Source of the DNA: Adineta vaga | Taxonomy: Eukaryota > Rotifera | Assembly (NCBI GenBank): GCA_021613535.1 | Contig: CP075493.1 | Location: 17,174,001 to 17,238,000, forward strand | DNA: 64,000 nucleotides | Direction of reading: 5' to 3' | Part shown: one piece after another, positions 33,543-46,241 of the stretch | Layout: each line of letters opens with the position of its first letter | Position numbering within the stretch: the stretch's first letter is position 1 | Position numbers and translations under genes: made by a program | The notes under the pieces: generated by a model | What the model was told of the DNA's origin: nothing | Seen by the model: the letters and a program-made list of their open reading frames with translations, nothing else | The model's database searches: none

Positions 33543-34359
33543 AACGTATCATAATTAGAAAATTAAAATACAAATCTTGAAGTTCACTATGAACCGATAA
33601 GTTTTTAATCGTAAAATAAAGCTAAAATCTAGGTTATAATGATAAACATTCAATTGCGCTTTTACAAGATGAATATACGTTTTTTTCACCTCGTTATACA
33701 CTCCTTTCTCTCTATTTCTTTGACATAGCGTAATTCATTGAAGTAGAAATACAAATCATCAGCGAAAATTATCATATAAAATAAATTTATTCATGTATAT
33801 ACAAGCGGAAGCTAACAAACAATTAGTCATTAATTTTTAGCCGAAAGTTTTTCTTCATAATATAAAAATCGTTAAATATAGAAGATCTAATACTTAGATC
33901 AATTTTCATTCTATAGAAATGAAAAATTATGTTTGTAAAACAATTTCAAATATATTTAAAGACAAAATAATCGAAGAACTAAAGGAAGTATTAAATCTTT
34001 CATATATATTCCATCGACAACAATTACAAACACTTGGTTTTCTTGAACCTGATATTAATACTAAATAATTACTAATAACTTGTATAGAGAACTTGATAAA
34101 TAACATTCATAATGAACTATTGTTAAGAATATCATGTAAATGTCACATTTTGCACTAAATATATATATATATTTTATTAATCTTTTATATGATCTGTCGC
34201 TTAACTTATTCTGTAAAAAAGAATTAATTTTTAATTGAAAAAGAATCTCTAAATGTAGACAGAAAGGAAATGATCAAACATTAAAAAATTAGATTATTTA
34301 AGCATATTTTACAATTTGTATAAACTTTAAAGAGAAAAAGTCATTTCTATTAAAAAAAG
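33543..34359. other. intergenic with a doubtful 49-codon frame
   Basis: The frame 33919-34068 (MKNYVCKTISNIFKD, then LKEVLNLSYIFHRQQLQTLG) has coding-like composition but no recognised family; a related-looking frame continues after its stop. The proximal 150 bp should hold the GPCR promoter. Confidence 0.3.
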
Positions 34360-35411
34360 ATGTCTTCATCTTCATCGTCAATTTCAACATTGAATTTAAT
34401 TTCTCAACAAATCTTTATCTATGTAGGTTTAACTAGTTTTATTCTTGGAATAATCGGTGGATGTTCAAATATATTTATTTTCTCAAGTCTTCAAACATTT
34501 CGACAAAATTCCTGTTCATGTCATCTTATTTTTATGTCTATCTTTAATATACTTCAATTAATTGTTGGCTTTTTAAATCAAATTTTACAAATTGGTTTAA
34601 ATATTTCTTGGATATTCAATACAATATTCTTTTGTCAATGGAGATCATATTGGCTTTCAACATGTATATCAATTACAATAACAAGTACATGTTTGGCAAC
34701 GATTGATCAATATTGGGCAACTTGTTCTCGTCCTAAATGGAGAAAATGGTGTAATGTTAAATTAGCATTTTATTTAAATATTATTTCAATTATCTTTTGG
34801 CATTTACATTATATTCCATCTTTAGTTTTTTCTCAACTTGTTATTCCTTCAACTACAAATCGAACAACATGTCTTATAATAAATGATATTTATCGACAAT
34901 ATCGTGATTATATTGTAATACCTTTGATTAATAGATTAATACCATTAACATTTACATTTATATTTGGTTTATTATCTTATTTGAATGTTCAACAAATTGC
35001 ATATCGAACAATTCCAATTGTTCGACGTCAATTAGATAAACAATTAACAACTATGGTATTAGTACAAGTAATATTTATTTGTTTAACATTTACACCATAT
35101 TTTATTATTTATTTAATCATAACTTATAGTAATCTTACAAAAGATTCAACTATGGTGGCAATATTAAATTTAATAAACAATCTTATTTTATGTTTATATT
35201 ATATTTATTGTTCTGTAAGTATTCCTAACTTTGTATGAATATCTTTTGATTAATACGTATATGTATGTGATAGAATCCATTTTATATCTATTTGTGCGTA
35301 TCAGAACGATTTCGTCGACAATTTCTTTATGTATTTAATCGTATTCGTACAAATCAATGTATTCGACGACATCAAAGACCTGCAAATCAAATAATGCCAG
35401 AGAACTTATAA
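34360..35411 (+). CDS. rhodopsin-like GPCR, two exons (330 aa)
   Basis: Class-A-type seven-helix receptor, probably for a peptide or small ligand at the cell surface. Exon 1 is 34360-35214 and exon 2 is 35274-35411, with a 59-bp GT-AG intron in phase 0. Helix 1 has GIIGGCSNIFIF (GN motif region). Helix 3 ends in TIDQYWATC, where DQY stands in place of DRY. Helix 6 lies in LVQVIFICLTFTPYFIIYL. Helix 7 NPxxY is NPFYIY, formed across the splice site. A basic C-tail follows (SERFRRQFLYVFNRIR). Bdelloids have many such single-locus receptors; the ligand is unknown. Confidence 0.8.
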
Positions 35412-35425
35412 ATATTTATTTTCAA

Positions 35426-35490
35426 TCTTTGAGAATGGGTGTGGGTGTTAGTATTACATCTATATAATATTCGCACCCATACCTTCAAGA
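35426..35490. repeat. telomere-like fold-back 14 bp after the GPCR stop
   Basis: ATCTTTGAGAATGGGTGTGG at the left and CGCACCCATACCTTCAAG at the right. It lies in what should be the 3' untranslated region or terminator of the GPCR gene. Confidence 0.75.
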
Positions 35491-36385
35491 ATCGAACTAA
35501 ATATTTGTTATTTCGTTTATTCTGATTAAAAACAAACAATCGTTTATCACATCAGTAATAATACAAAGAGTAAACAAACAGATATACTTTCTTTTTCTTT
35601 TTCCTTTTATTTTGATACGATTGATTGCTTTTTCTTTAGAATTGTGTATAACTTATGCTACATATTATACAGTACAGTGTAAAAATAAATCATCGTTTAA
35701 TACATTGTTTTTATTCGAATAAAATCAAATGAAAATGATTAATGTCCTAAAGTTGTTAACATACACCATAGCAGCATCATTTGGTGAATTCTGATTTATT
35801 TCTAATCGAATTACATTTTATATTGAATTAAATATGAAAATAAATAATTTCTAATGATTAGCTAATGAACTTTTATTGAAAATATTTAAATATTTCGATA
35901 TAATTCATTTTCGAACTATATTGAAGAGAAATTTTCATATAATTTGTTAAGAATACCTCCCAACAATGCATGATCAATAATATAAATTCATTACAGATTT
36001 CAAATGATAATGATACTCTCGAATAAATAAATCTTTTATTTTCTAATTTTTTAATCATCGTCGTTTTATGTATTCATAAAAATGAAATTATAAGAATTAA
36101 TAAATCGATATTGATGTTACATATAATAGATTTTCGTGAATAATTAAAACATCTGTTTGTAATATAAATATACATATAAATGAAGTATTCACATATTTTT
36201 TGTATAATTTCTTACTTGTGTAGGAATCATTAGGTCTTTATAATATTTATTTAATTTGACTCGATTATTTATAATAAAATCAGATTTTATTTATGAAAGT
36301 TATCTAGAAAAAAAATTTTATTCGTAAGTTGTATTTGGAATTTATCAAATTTATCTTCTTGTCATTTGAATGATATGAAAGGTGT
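35491..36385. other. intergenic, AT-rich, nothing recognised
   Basis: No supported gene or repeat. Confidence 0.5.
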
Positions 36386-36609
36386 GTGTGACGATTTTAG
36401 ATAGAAGAGGCTCTAGCGCTGATGGTATTACGCTTTCCTTTGTTTCTTCATATCATATATCGCATCGTTCTCACATAAAACAGTCACTTATATACACTTC
36501 CGAAAGAGAAAAGGACAAAGGATTATAAGAATAAAGTACAACATAAGGACAAAGCGCAATGTAAGGACAAATATCAGCACATGCGACGCTTTTCACTGAT
36601 TCGTCACAT
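36386..36609 (+). repeat. MITE-like repeat, copy 1 (GTGTGACGA termini)
   Basis: About 224 bp beginning GTGTGACGATTTTAGAT and ending GATTCGTCACA. It contains GCATCGTTCTCACA and AAGGACAAAGCGCAATGTAA. A second, clearly homologous copy lies at 48099-48320 in the same orientation. Non-coding. Confidence 0.75.
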
Positions 36610-36664
36610 CTTGAGGGTGTGGGTGGTACATTTATTCATCAATTTTATTTACACCCATACCCAT
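36610..36664. repeat. telomere-like fold-back adjoining the MITE
   Basis: CTTGAGGGTGTGGGTGG at the left and TACACCCATACCCAT at the right. It sits between the MITE copy and a decayed transposase-like gene. Confidence 0.8.
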
Positions 36665-37287
36665 ATTGGATGGGATTTAATCCGAACAAGTGTTTTAGAA
36701 TTATTGGCATCTGCACCTTTTACTGTAGATCGAATACATTTCAAGAATCATGTAGGAAGTTTTTATCGATTAGAAATAAATCCTGATAAAAATCGATGTA
36801 AGTTTAGTTCTGAAATTCCAGTTCGAATGAATTAATATATATCTTTTAGTATTAGATAGTGTTAATACTGAAGCAGCAGAATAATGCTTTTCATGGTTGA
36901 AAAGATATGCATCAATCATTTCAAGTGTGAATTGGCTACGAGCTCTTGTTTATATGCTGACCTTGTTTCATTTGAGAAATTTGTCTTATGTACGACGTAA
37001 ACCATCTGATGTCTTTTCTGTAGTATGTAAATTTATATTATAAATATTATTACTTTTTGTTTAACAATTCTTTCTTTACCTTTTAGTATGATGTTGTACC
37101 GGAAGTGTCAAATATTTTACTTTGTCACTCAGCTAACACAATTATTGAAGGTATTAACATAACTTCTACATCAATCGCTGGTTATGTTTTCAATACTGAT
37201 TAAAATTTAAAACTTTTTGGTCTCCCTCGTTCAACTACTGACTGGATGCGTAAAGTTGATGAATTACATAAGAAATCTAACTTATGA
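36665..37287 (+). pseudogene. decayed transposase-like gene, 5'-truncated
   Basis: Plus-strand coding starts at the telomere-like fold-back with LIRTSVLELLASAPFTVDRI and SFYRLEINPDKNRCKFSSE, and reaches stops near 36833 and 36881. SVNTEAAE then stops at TAA where a Gln (AEQ) is expected, and continues CFSWLKRYASIISSVNWL and LFHLRNLSYVRRKPSD. An intron-like gap leads to ILLCHSANTIIEGINITSTS and WMRKVDELHKK before TGA at 37285. The NTE.AEQ.FSWL pattern resembles a segment of DDE-type transposase-derived genes. Several stops show it is dead; the family is tentative. Confidence 0.4.
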
Positions 37288-37948
37288 ACAAAGTTTTATT
37301 TGATGTAGCATATACATCAATGATCAAAAATCGAACTTTTATCTCACATGAATTCGAATCTTTTATGTGTCACTTATGATTTAATCTGATAATTAGTAGA
37401 CTAATAAAAGAAGGATGATGGGAAAATATAATCATGCTATTAGTTGTAATACGAGTTAAGACTAAATAGAATTCCAATTATATTTCTCCTGTAGTTTTTG
37501 AATTCTATGCAGAATTGTATTCATTTGAGCAGTATATCATTTCTTGGAAAGTATAATGCAATTTGGTTTTCTGCTAGGATGGATAGAATTCTATCAAATT
37601 TCTGTTGCAGTTTTTGGATTGTATGCAGAGTTTTCATATGAGAGTAGTGCTTAGGTCGAGTGAGTGTTGGGTGTATATGTGAGGGACGTATGATTTGATC
37701 TTGATAAACTAAATGCTTATTTTATATGGAGAAGTCCATAAAATTCTGAATTCTGTTGAGTTAGAATTCTGCAGCCCCAAAGTATTATATGAACTATTCA
37801 ACTTTTGCGGTTTATTTTAAGAATTTGGAAATAGATATGGAAAGGTAATAAATGGAAATGATCGAGAAGAGTAAAGAAATACGTTACTCTTTCTAATCGA
37901 AAGAGTAAATCAAGTATCCATAAACATATATAATAGAGTCAATATTGT
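37288..37948. other. intergenic, weak internal repeat
   Basis: AGAATTC-containing words (AATTCCAATTATATTTCTCCT, GAATTCTATCAAATTTCTG) and a TTTTTGAATTCTATGCAGA/TTTTTGGATTGTATGCAGA pair form a weak direct repeat around 37490-37640. No gene. Confidence 0.4.
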
Positions 37949-40900
37949 TTAAACGGTTAAATTTCGAAATTCAGTTGGGGTATTATTTTCAAATCCATAA
38001 TGTTGACTCATGCGAGATCCCACTTGGTACCAGGCCTTCTTCAGAACATTCTCCCAACTTTTGTCATTAATAATTCTGATGTTGCGCCATGCGGGAAAGT
38101 TCTTTTTAACATGTTCAAGAAAATTAAGCCCTTGACTATGTTCATATTGGCCAACTTGTACTTGTTTTTGTGAACCAGAAGATTCAACATAACCATTAAA
38201 TGTTTGAACGGAAGCACCGGAATGGGTTTGTACACGAACTTCAAAATTTGTTTTCGATCCAGCCTTACCTTTTGGTCCACTAAAATAATGTACAGACACG
38301 GTGTAAATTCCACTCTTAGCTGGTCGAAAATAGACGTTTTCAATTGGTGTTGTTGATGAACATTTATTAGCCGGACATGTGCCATCATGATAACATACAT
38401 TCATATCTCTATCTAAATATCCTGAACACGTTGAACACTTTGTGTGTCCGTAATAAAGATCTGTTCCACAAGGACATGCCACATGTAAATCCAGATCATT
38501 ACTATCGTGCCAGATTAATGATATAGTAACTTCACCTTGACCAACTGAGTATTGATTCATTCTTTCCCTAATTTCTTTGTTTTCATGAATTGATAATTGA
38601 CTTGATGCGTGTTCTTTCCATTTACTATGTCTAATTGTAAATTCACTATTACATAAATCAAAAACGAAACCTTTTCTTCCATTTGGAAGTACTTCATAAG
38701 ATTCATTAAATGCCATTAATCGATGTTTATTGGACTGATGTGTATCGTGACGTCCTGCGCCCTCTTCACATTTACAACCACAAAATGGACATTGTTCAAT
38801 GCATCCAAGTGCTTCTTGTAGATTTGTATCTTTAACTTGATCCCTTTCTTTTAACATATCATCAGTTAAAATAAATTTCGATTCAGAAGTATCCATTTCA
38901 GCTTGATAAAGACTTTGAATTTTATTTGTAATAGCTGCTAAAAATACTTTTGGATTAGTTATTGGATAAATTGAAATATTTTTAAATAAAATATCTGGAT
39001 TATCTAATTCTTTTGGATGAGAATATCGTAATTGTAATGAATGTTTTTCATTTAATTTTTTTAACTGTTCCAATGCATTTCGTCCTTCTAAATATGGTTT
39101 GAAAAAATCTCGAATACAATCGGAATCATTATCAACTTGTACATCAGTAGTTTTAGAATCTTTAAAAATAGATTCGAGTTGTTTCAAATTTTCAATTAAA
39201 TTTTGACATTCTTCATTAAAAAATTTTCGACAATCATTTTCACATTTATTTTTAACAATAACATCTTTACCATCAAAATATCTTGTATAAACTTTTCTCA
39301 TATATTCTAACATTTTTGTAATATAATCATAAATATCATCGCAATTATATTGTCCATTTTTTTCATAGAAAACTTCATCCGATTTTCTAACCAATTCAGT
39401 CGGCTGAAGAATAGTTTCTTGTTTTAAATTTCGTTTGTATTCTCTTTCTGTTTTTGTTAAACATCCAGTTTTGATATTATGAAATAACTTTTGTGCCATA
39501 CATTCACCATTATCCATATCACTAAATGTTCGATCAAGTCTACTTTGAAAATCTTGTAATAAATTATGAATATCATCGATAGCTTTTTTTTCAAGTTTTT
39601 CATATGTTTTCTTTTCATCTGTAATCATTTTCTCAAGAATAATATCATATAACCATTCAACTAATTCAGTTCCAAAAGTAACAGTAAATTCTAGATCATT
39701 ATCATCTAAAAATTTTTGACTTAATTCCGTCATTTTTGCTTGAATTTCTAAGAGATGTTGTTTTAAACAAATAATTTCATATTCGGCTCTTTCAAAAACT
39801 TCTTTTCCAATTTTGTTCTTTAAATAATCACTCATTTCAAAAAACATTGAATAAATCAATACTAGTGCATCTGAATCGATACAAACATCGTACAAATCAT
39901 TTAGTTCTTGTTGATTTGCTGAATTACGTTGATTTTGTACTTGATTTGGATTTCCATTCTTTGTTTCTGACAAAAATGGTACTAAATCAACAACAAATGC
40001 AGTAAATTGTTTCCATTTTGCCACTATTTTATTTTCAGATCTTTGAATATGAAGTTTTTCGTGTGTAACACGTGCTGGGATAGCAGGAGTATTGGATGAA
40101 CTTGGTTTGTTTGTTCTTGCTGCTTTTCTCCTATTATTCATAAGTATTGGTATTTTCTTCAGAACTTCTTTATTTCTTAAAGCTTGTTGTTGACATTCAA
40201 TTAATGTAATAATATTATTACATGAAGAAATCATTTCTGCAGCTTTTTGTTGAAGCGTAATAACACTATAAAAGACTTTTTCTACAGGTATTGTTCCAGT
40301 TGCTGATATAATTTGATTTTTAACAAAATTACGCCATTGCTCAATAGTTTTCTTATTCGCGTCTAAATTTTGTTTGATTTGTTTTAATGTTTCATCCATT
40401 GAATTTTTAAACCAAATTTTAAGTTCATCTTTTTTCTTATTCACTGCATCATCAGAAATATTTTCTTTAGCTTTTTGCCATTCAAGAATTTTTGTTTCAC
40501 TACGCATTTGTAGATCTGCTAGTGCAGCCTCAATTTTACCTTGAATTTTACGTTTTTGAGCAATAGCTTTATATTTTTGCACTGCTTGTGTTTTACTTGA
40601 TTTTATTGCATAACATAGTCGATCATTGTATTCAATAAGTAATTTTTCTGCATATGAACGTTTTTCCGTTTCTTGTTTAAATTCATGTTTGACATTTGTT
40701 GTAAAAATTTGTTCTTCTTCTTCAAAACGTTGCTCAACATCGCAATCAAAATTATCCGAGTAATTAACAACCGCTTCTTGTTCTGTTAAAATTATTTCAA
40801 GTTTCGAACGAAAACTTGTTTTTTCAGCATTTGGTTCAATATAATTTTGCATTATTCGTGTAATAATTTCACCAAGTTCTTTTCTATCATTAATTTCTTT

Positions 40901-43900
40901 AATAGAATCAATCATAAGAATACTATTAAAAAGGTTAAGTGTTGCCCAAATTTCTGTTGCTTGTTTAACCCAATCAGTAAGACTCTTAAATTTTTTTTCA
41001 TTTTTACTAACTATAACAGCTTCATCGAAAACAATTTTTCGTAAATCTTGAATAAGTTCAGCAAATTTTGCATTTGTTGTTGATGTTTGAAAAAGTTCTT
41101 TATCTTTATTATAAATTGAATCTTTATTGAATGCAGTTAACATTAGGAAAAAAGCTTTTTCTTCTTTAAAATCAAGAACTTGAGCTAAATCAACTTGACA
41201 TAATTCGCTAACTTCTTTTAATTCTCTTTTAATACTATCAATCATTTCTTTTTGTTTATCAACATTTAAATCCATCATATTTCTTAAAATAAATATAATT
41301 ATTGGACGAGTTTTAAACATTTTCAATTGATTTGCAGCAAAAAGACTAATTGTTAAAATTTTTTTCATTGCTGCATTTATTTCTCCATTTAAATTAATAA
41401 GCATAATTTGTGAACATGCCATTGAAAATACAGTTAATTTTTTATCATATTCTTCATTAGCTTTTTCAATCGACATAAGTCCTTCTGTATCAAGTACCAT
41501 TAATGTTTTTGCATTTGGATAATTAGTTTTGAATAAAGAAGCATATAAACCTTTTGTACAACGACCAGCACTCATTTGAAAATTACTTCCAAATAACATA
41601 TTTAATAGAGTTGATTTTCCTGTACTTTGTGGTCCAATAACAGAAACAACATATGGTTCATCAATTTCACCAAGTTTACTTTCAAGTCTTCGAAATATTT
41701 CAGCAACAATTTTTGTATTAAATTCATTATTATCACCATCAATAATTTCAATTTCATTACCTTTACTTATATATTCAACAAATGCATTTATGTATGAATC
41801 TTTGTTGAATGAATTTATAGAAGATTGTTTTGTCAGAAAATCGTCATCGCCAAACATTGATAGTAATTCTCGCATAAAAAAGTCTTTATTAATTGTTTGT
41901 TTATCGATTGTATCCGAATTTTCAATTTTTTGTTTTTCTAATTCTTCTTTAAACCGTTTAGCTTCAGTCAATTCAGCTGAATTTTTATTTTGCATTTCTA
42001 ATGTTTGAATTTTTGTTTGATAAATCTTTAGTTTATCCAAAATAGCATTTCGTTGTTTAAATAATGGAGATAAAATCGGATTTTGCCAAGCACATACTCG
42101 TTTATCCATTTCGATAATACAATCAAATTTTTGTTCGATAAATATTTTATTATACTCCAATACTAAATCACTGGGTACAATTAAAGCTTTATTTTTGGCT
42201 AGCTGATTAATAGATTGATCAATTAAACTTAATGTGACAGCTTTTTCTTCAGAATCTTTACCGATAAGTTTAGCTTTCTTTCTTCTTTCTTCTTGAATTT
42301 TATTATTTGCTTCAATATGTTTAAATAAATACGATTGTAAATTTCGCATGTTTCGATCAATACTTTTTAATAATTTATCAATATGGATAGAAAATTTTTT
42401 TGTTTGTTCATCTTGAATATCAAAATAAACAGTATCAAATTGTTGTGAATATACTTTATTTTCAATTTCAATATAAACATTATAATCTTCTTCTCGTAAT
42501 TTACCGTTATTTGGCAACTTAGCAGTTTTTTCTCCAATCCCAATTAATGTAAAAAGTTTTTCTCTTAAAGTCACTAAATTTGAATCGAACTCAGGATTGC
42601 CATGTTCAATTTTACATATAGATAAAATATGTTCAGTTTTCTTTTGTTGAAGTTTTTCTTTGTGTTCGTTAGTTAATCGTCTATAATCCCTCATGATGCA
42701 AATAATTTGATTATCATCGAATGAGAACGATTTTAATATTTTAAATATCATATTCGTTTCTTCGAATGATGTTGTTTGCAGAAATATCCAACAGTTTTTC
42801 ATAGGTAGTATATAACAAAATATTTTTAGAAGATTTTCCAGTTGAGGAACATGACCATGAACATCAAATATAGTAAAACCACAAGAAAATTCTGGTGTAG
42901 AAAAGATAGCATCAATACCACCATTTATTCTTCCAACTTTATTAGTAATAAATTGTGTATTAAAAATTTTATTTAATAGTGTACTTTTACCAATAGAATT
43001 TGATCCTAAAGAAATAACAATTGGACAATCAGTAGATAAACAATATGAATAAGCTCGAAGAGGTATTTTATACATTAATTTGTTATTAATTATCCATTCA
43101 TATGCAAATGGTAAAGCAATACTGAGTTTTTTTAATAAAGAAATAATATAGGTTTGATGATTTTTATAGCGTTCAATCATACATACTATGATTGTTTTGT
43201 AATCTGTTCCATAAACTGATAATGTATCATCCCAAAATATTTCCGAGGCACTAAGTCCAGAAAGATCAATACCTTTTTTTATTTTGTTCACTATAAATGG
43301 TAACATTATATCGATCAATGGTTGATTATGTTCATTTATTCCTTGTTTAACAATATTTTGAAATTTTAGAAAATCTAAAAGTATTATTTTTGAAAACAAA
43401 TCTTCCGAATAATATTCATCACAACCAAGCATTATGTTTTGAAGATCTTTTATACTTGTATATTTCTCATCATCTTCTTTTGGTTTACTAACCATATTTT
43501 GTATCTTTTCATTGTTGTTAATCGCATTGATTAATAGAGATAAATGTCTTTTAATCATTTTAGGAGTAATTAATTCAATAGCTTGTTCAATTCCGTTTTC
43601 AAGAAGACATTGAATAAATTGATTAAACAAAGATTGTTCTAAGACTTTGAAATTATTATCTTTCCAAATTTTAGCAAATTCAATTTCTAGTAATTCTTTG
43701 TTTGTTTTTTCTTCCGATAATAAACAACCCGTATCAGTTATGTTATTGATTTGGTTACGAATATCTTTGTTATTTGTTAATTCAGATTTAATTTGCATAA
43801 AATCTTCAGGTGTACATTCATCTTCAAGCATTTTTAATCCAGTAGTAAAGTTTAAATTTAATTCAGAAACTATCATATCTATCATATTTTCAGTAATATG

Positions 43901-44700
43901 ATGTTTTTTCAAAATGTTTTTTAAAATACTACTTGAATTCTCAATTGGCTCCGAGGACAATTTTAAGTTCCACAGTTTTTTCAATGTTTCGTCTGATTGA
44001 ATCTTGTTAATGAGATTTTTAATTTTTTTAGGAATAACAATATTTTTCAGGTGATCATTAAGAATATCAGTAATTTTATCTTGATCATCAAATAATAAGT
44101 TGAAGAGCGACTCATAATCGACTTTATCTGAAGGAACATTTTCAGATTTGAAATGTTTAATCATTTCAATTCTAAATTCGTTATAAATATTGCTAGCAGG
44201 ATCCTGTTTATATTGTTTTCTAGCCTGTCTAATTTCTTTAATCTTCTCACTTTCCATAAAATTATTTTTGAATTGTTCGAAATCAACAGGTAAAAGATAA
44301 TCTTCCATTATTTCGAAAATAGTAATATCGTCATCAAATAATCGTTGAGCTATGTTGTGAAAATCCAGCTCGTCAGAAATTTGGTATCGTCGCCACAATG
44401 ATTTCAGCTCAGTTTCGAATTGAGCAAAATAGTCACATTCTGGTAATGCATTTGCGTCAGATGATTTTGCTTTCCAAATGTTCTTTATTTCAGGATGGTT
44501 AATAAATTTTTCTTGAAAAGATTTGTATTGATGGTCCATCAATATATCTTTAATATTCTCCAACGCTTCTAACTTTTCATCGTACAGAAGATTGCTAACT
44601 TGATTAATGTCTATTTCTTCTAGTGGAGGTTCGTATTCGCGTAGAAGATCAATTAGTGTATTTCGAAATTTTTCAAATAAATTTTCAGTTTCAGTTGTAG
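37949..44700 (-). CDS. giant dual-GTPase protein, VLIG/GBP-like, with YfaP/DUF2135-like tail (about 2250 aa)
   Basis: One uninterrupted exon of 6752 nt; its 5' edge at 44700 follows an acceptor-like TTTTAG, so a short first exon is missing from my model. Residue numbers here are approximate and count from 44749. The N-terminus (about 20-450) has about five degenerate 80-residue helical repeats. A first G domain near 582 has GSNSIGKST but DVHG at switch II. A second near 1037 has GPQSTGKST, SAGRCTKGLYAS, DTEG and RNMMD, the pattern of GBP and very large inducible GTPases. Long coiled-coil helices follow. Near 1985 is a zinc-like cluster (CPFCGCKCEEGAGRH), as in VLIG tails, and from about 2075 a YfaP/DUF2135-like beta-domain (VTISLIWHDSNDLDLHVACP). 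Probably a cytosolic, self-assembling GTPase; an immune role is inference. Confidence 0.8.
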
Positions 44701-44931
44701 CTAAAATACAAAAGCGAAATGAATAAAGGGTAGAATGTCCATTTAACAATGACGCCTAGATTTTATTCTTTGAAAAATGGCCTTCCGATGAAATGTTCTT
44801 GAGAAAAATGTCTTTTGAAATATAGTTCCATATGTAAAAATATCTTTCATCCTGAATTCAAGGTATTAAATAAGATCAGGTCGATGTGCAGATGATGCTA
44901 TAGTCCAAGTAGATCTTACAAATAATCAGGA

Positions 44932-44979
44932 CGGGTGTGAGTGAAAGTTAAACCTAATATCCACACCCACACGCTCAAG
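44932..44979. repeat. telomere-like fold-back, 48 bp
   Basis: CGGGTGTGAGTG at the left and CCACACCCACACGCTCAAG at the right, about 17 bp apart. Confidence 0.75.
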
Positions 44980-45115
44980 TGCTACAAAATGGCCCAAAGT
45001 ATTCAAGTAGCTGGAAGTACGTCAAATTAGCTCAAAGTATTTGTAAAGTAGCTCAAAATATGCGTAAAGTAACTGAAAGTACTCAAAAGTAACATAAAGT
45101 AACTTCAAGTCCAAA
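44980..45115. repeat. minisatellite AAGTAGCTCAAAGTA
   Basis: About ten degenerate units of AAGTA(G/A)CT(C/G)AAAGTA, 11-21 bp each. Confidence 0.7.
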
Positions 45116-45149
45116 AGTCCGCTGTTTCCTCCTTGGTGTGTGCATTCAT

Positions 45150-46241
45150 CTAACTCATGTATGTCTCACAGCCACATCCTCCAGTCTTCGCACCAAACCT
45201 TTTAGTCCGTATGATGTATAATACTCCTTTCAAAATCTGGTCGAAGTCAGTAGGCTTACCTGAATTCGTTGTCGGTGATGATGACGCATTGTTATGAATT
45301 GATTCGTTGGATTCTTGTATTGAAAAAGACTCCGGTGTGGAGACAGGAGACTCGATCATAGCTTTAACTGCTTCGAAAAGTGGATTGTATCTGACCGGTT
45401 GAATCCTTGCCTTCACTGATTCAATACCAGCTAACCAACCCATTTTAGTAACATTCTCTGCTGCTAATTTGTACAGTTGATTCTTTGAGTCAGGAATTTT
45501 ATGTTGTTTGAACAGTTGTGGAATTTTTTCAAAATAATAAATACGTAACGCAAGAAATAATGCTGATTGAGGATCGTTCAGCTGTTCATTTAAATCATCT
45601 TGTGAAATGTATTGAGAAAATTTATGGCAAGCCTGTAATCCCTCATTTGTGATACATCTCCATAAATTCGTAAAAACGCTCTCATTCTTCAAACAATGAT
45701 CATCAATACCACAAAACAACATTTGCAGCACAACTGCCAGGATTGAAGATGACTGTGTGTAAGTACTACCATATTCAGCTGTGTGTTGAAGAACAGCCTC
45801 AAAATGGTCACTATTTTCGTTCTTTACTGTGGCCATAAATTCCCAGATCTTTGGTTGACTTAAACAAGCTGCTTCCCATTGCTCACCGACATACTGTTTA
45901 ATTACTTTTAATAGCGGACTTTCTTTCGTTAACTCTGATGTAAGAATTGAATGACGATCAGCAGAATTGTCAATTTCAGCTGAGTAAACTTCAGGAATAA
46001 GGACACCTTGATATTTAACTAATGCTTGGCGACCATTTGTCAGCACGTCGGAAATGATTTGGTCTTTTTCTTCTATGAGTGTCAACTCCAAAATCTGACT
46101 AATTTCTTCCACTATTTTACCATCAACTGGTGTGCTTGAAGTCATATACGTGTTTGATTCTGTAGATTGAGTAGTACAGTTTGTGACTGATGAAATTATT
46201 GAAATACTGTCAATATCAATAGTCGGCCCATCAGACGCCAT
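45150..46241 (-). CDS. unknown intracellular protein (363 aa)
   Basis: Single open exon; I place the start at ATG 46241 (MASDGPTIDIDSISI), just after an acceptor-like TTATTAG, so a 5' untranslated exon is possible. There is no signal peptide or membrane span. The N-terminal 45 residues are Ser/Thr-rich. The middle is helical (LLKVIKQYVGEQWEAACLSQ, VVLQMLFCGIDDHCL, LFLALRIYYFEKIPQLFKQH). A Ser-rich linker precedes a C-terminus with clustered cysteines (KTGGCGCETYMS). The near-terminal cysteines could be lipidation sites. I recognise no family. It sits head-to-tail upstream of the giant GTPase gene, on the same strand. Confidence 0.6.
   Translation of the reverse strand: MASDGPTIDIDSISIISSVTNCTTQSTESNTYMTSSTPVDGKIVEEISQILELTLIEEKDQIISDVLTNGRQALVKYQGVLIPEVYSAEIDNSADRHSILTSELTKESPLLKVIKQYVGEQWEAACLSQPKIWEFMATVKNENSDHFEAVLQHTAEYGSTYTQSSSILAVVLQMLFCGIDDHCLKNESVFTNLWRCITNEGLQACHKFSQYISQDDLNEQLNDPQSALFLALRIYYFEKIPQLFKQHKIPDSKNQLYKLAAENVTKMGWLAGIESVKARIQPVRYNPLFEAVKAMIESPVSTPESFSIQESNESIHNNASSSPTTNSGKPTDFDQILKGVLYIIRTKRFGAKTGGCGCETYMS

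Larger units (their letters stand above)
44701..45149. other. intergenic between the giant GTPase gene and the 45150 gene
   Basis: Holds a telomere-like fold-back and a tandem repeat (listed). The first exon of the GTPase gene should lie here or beyond the upstream gene; I could not identify it. Confidence 0.5.
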
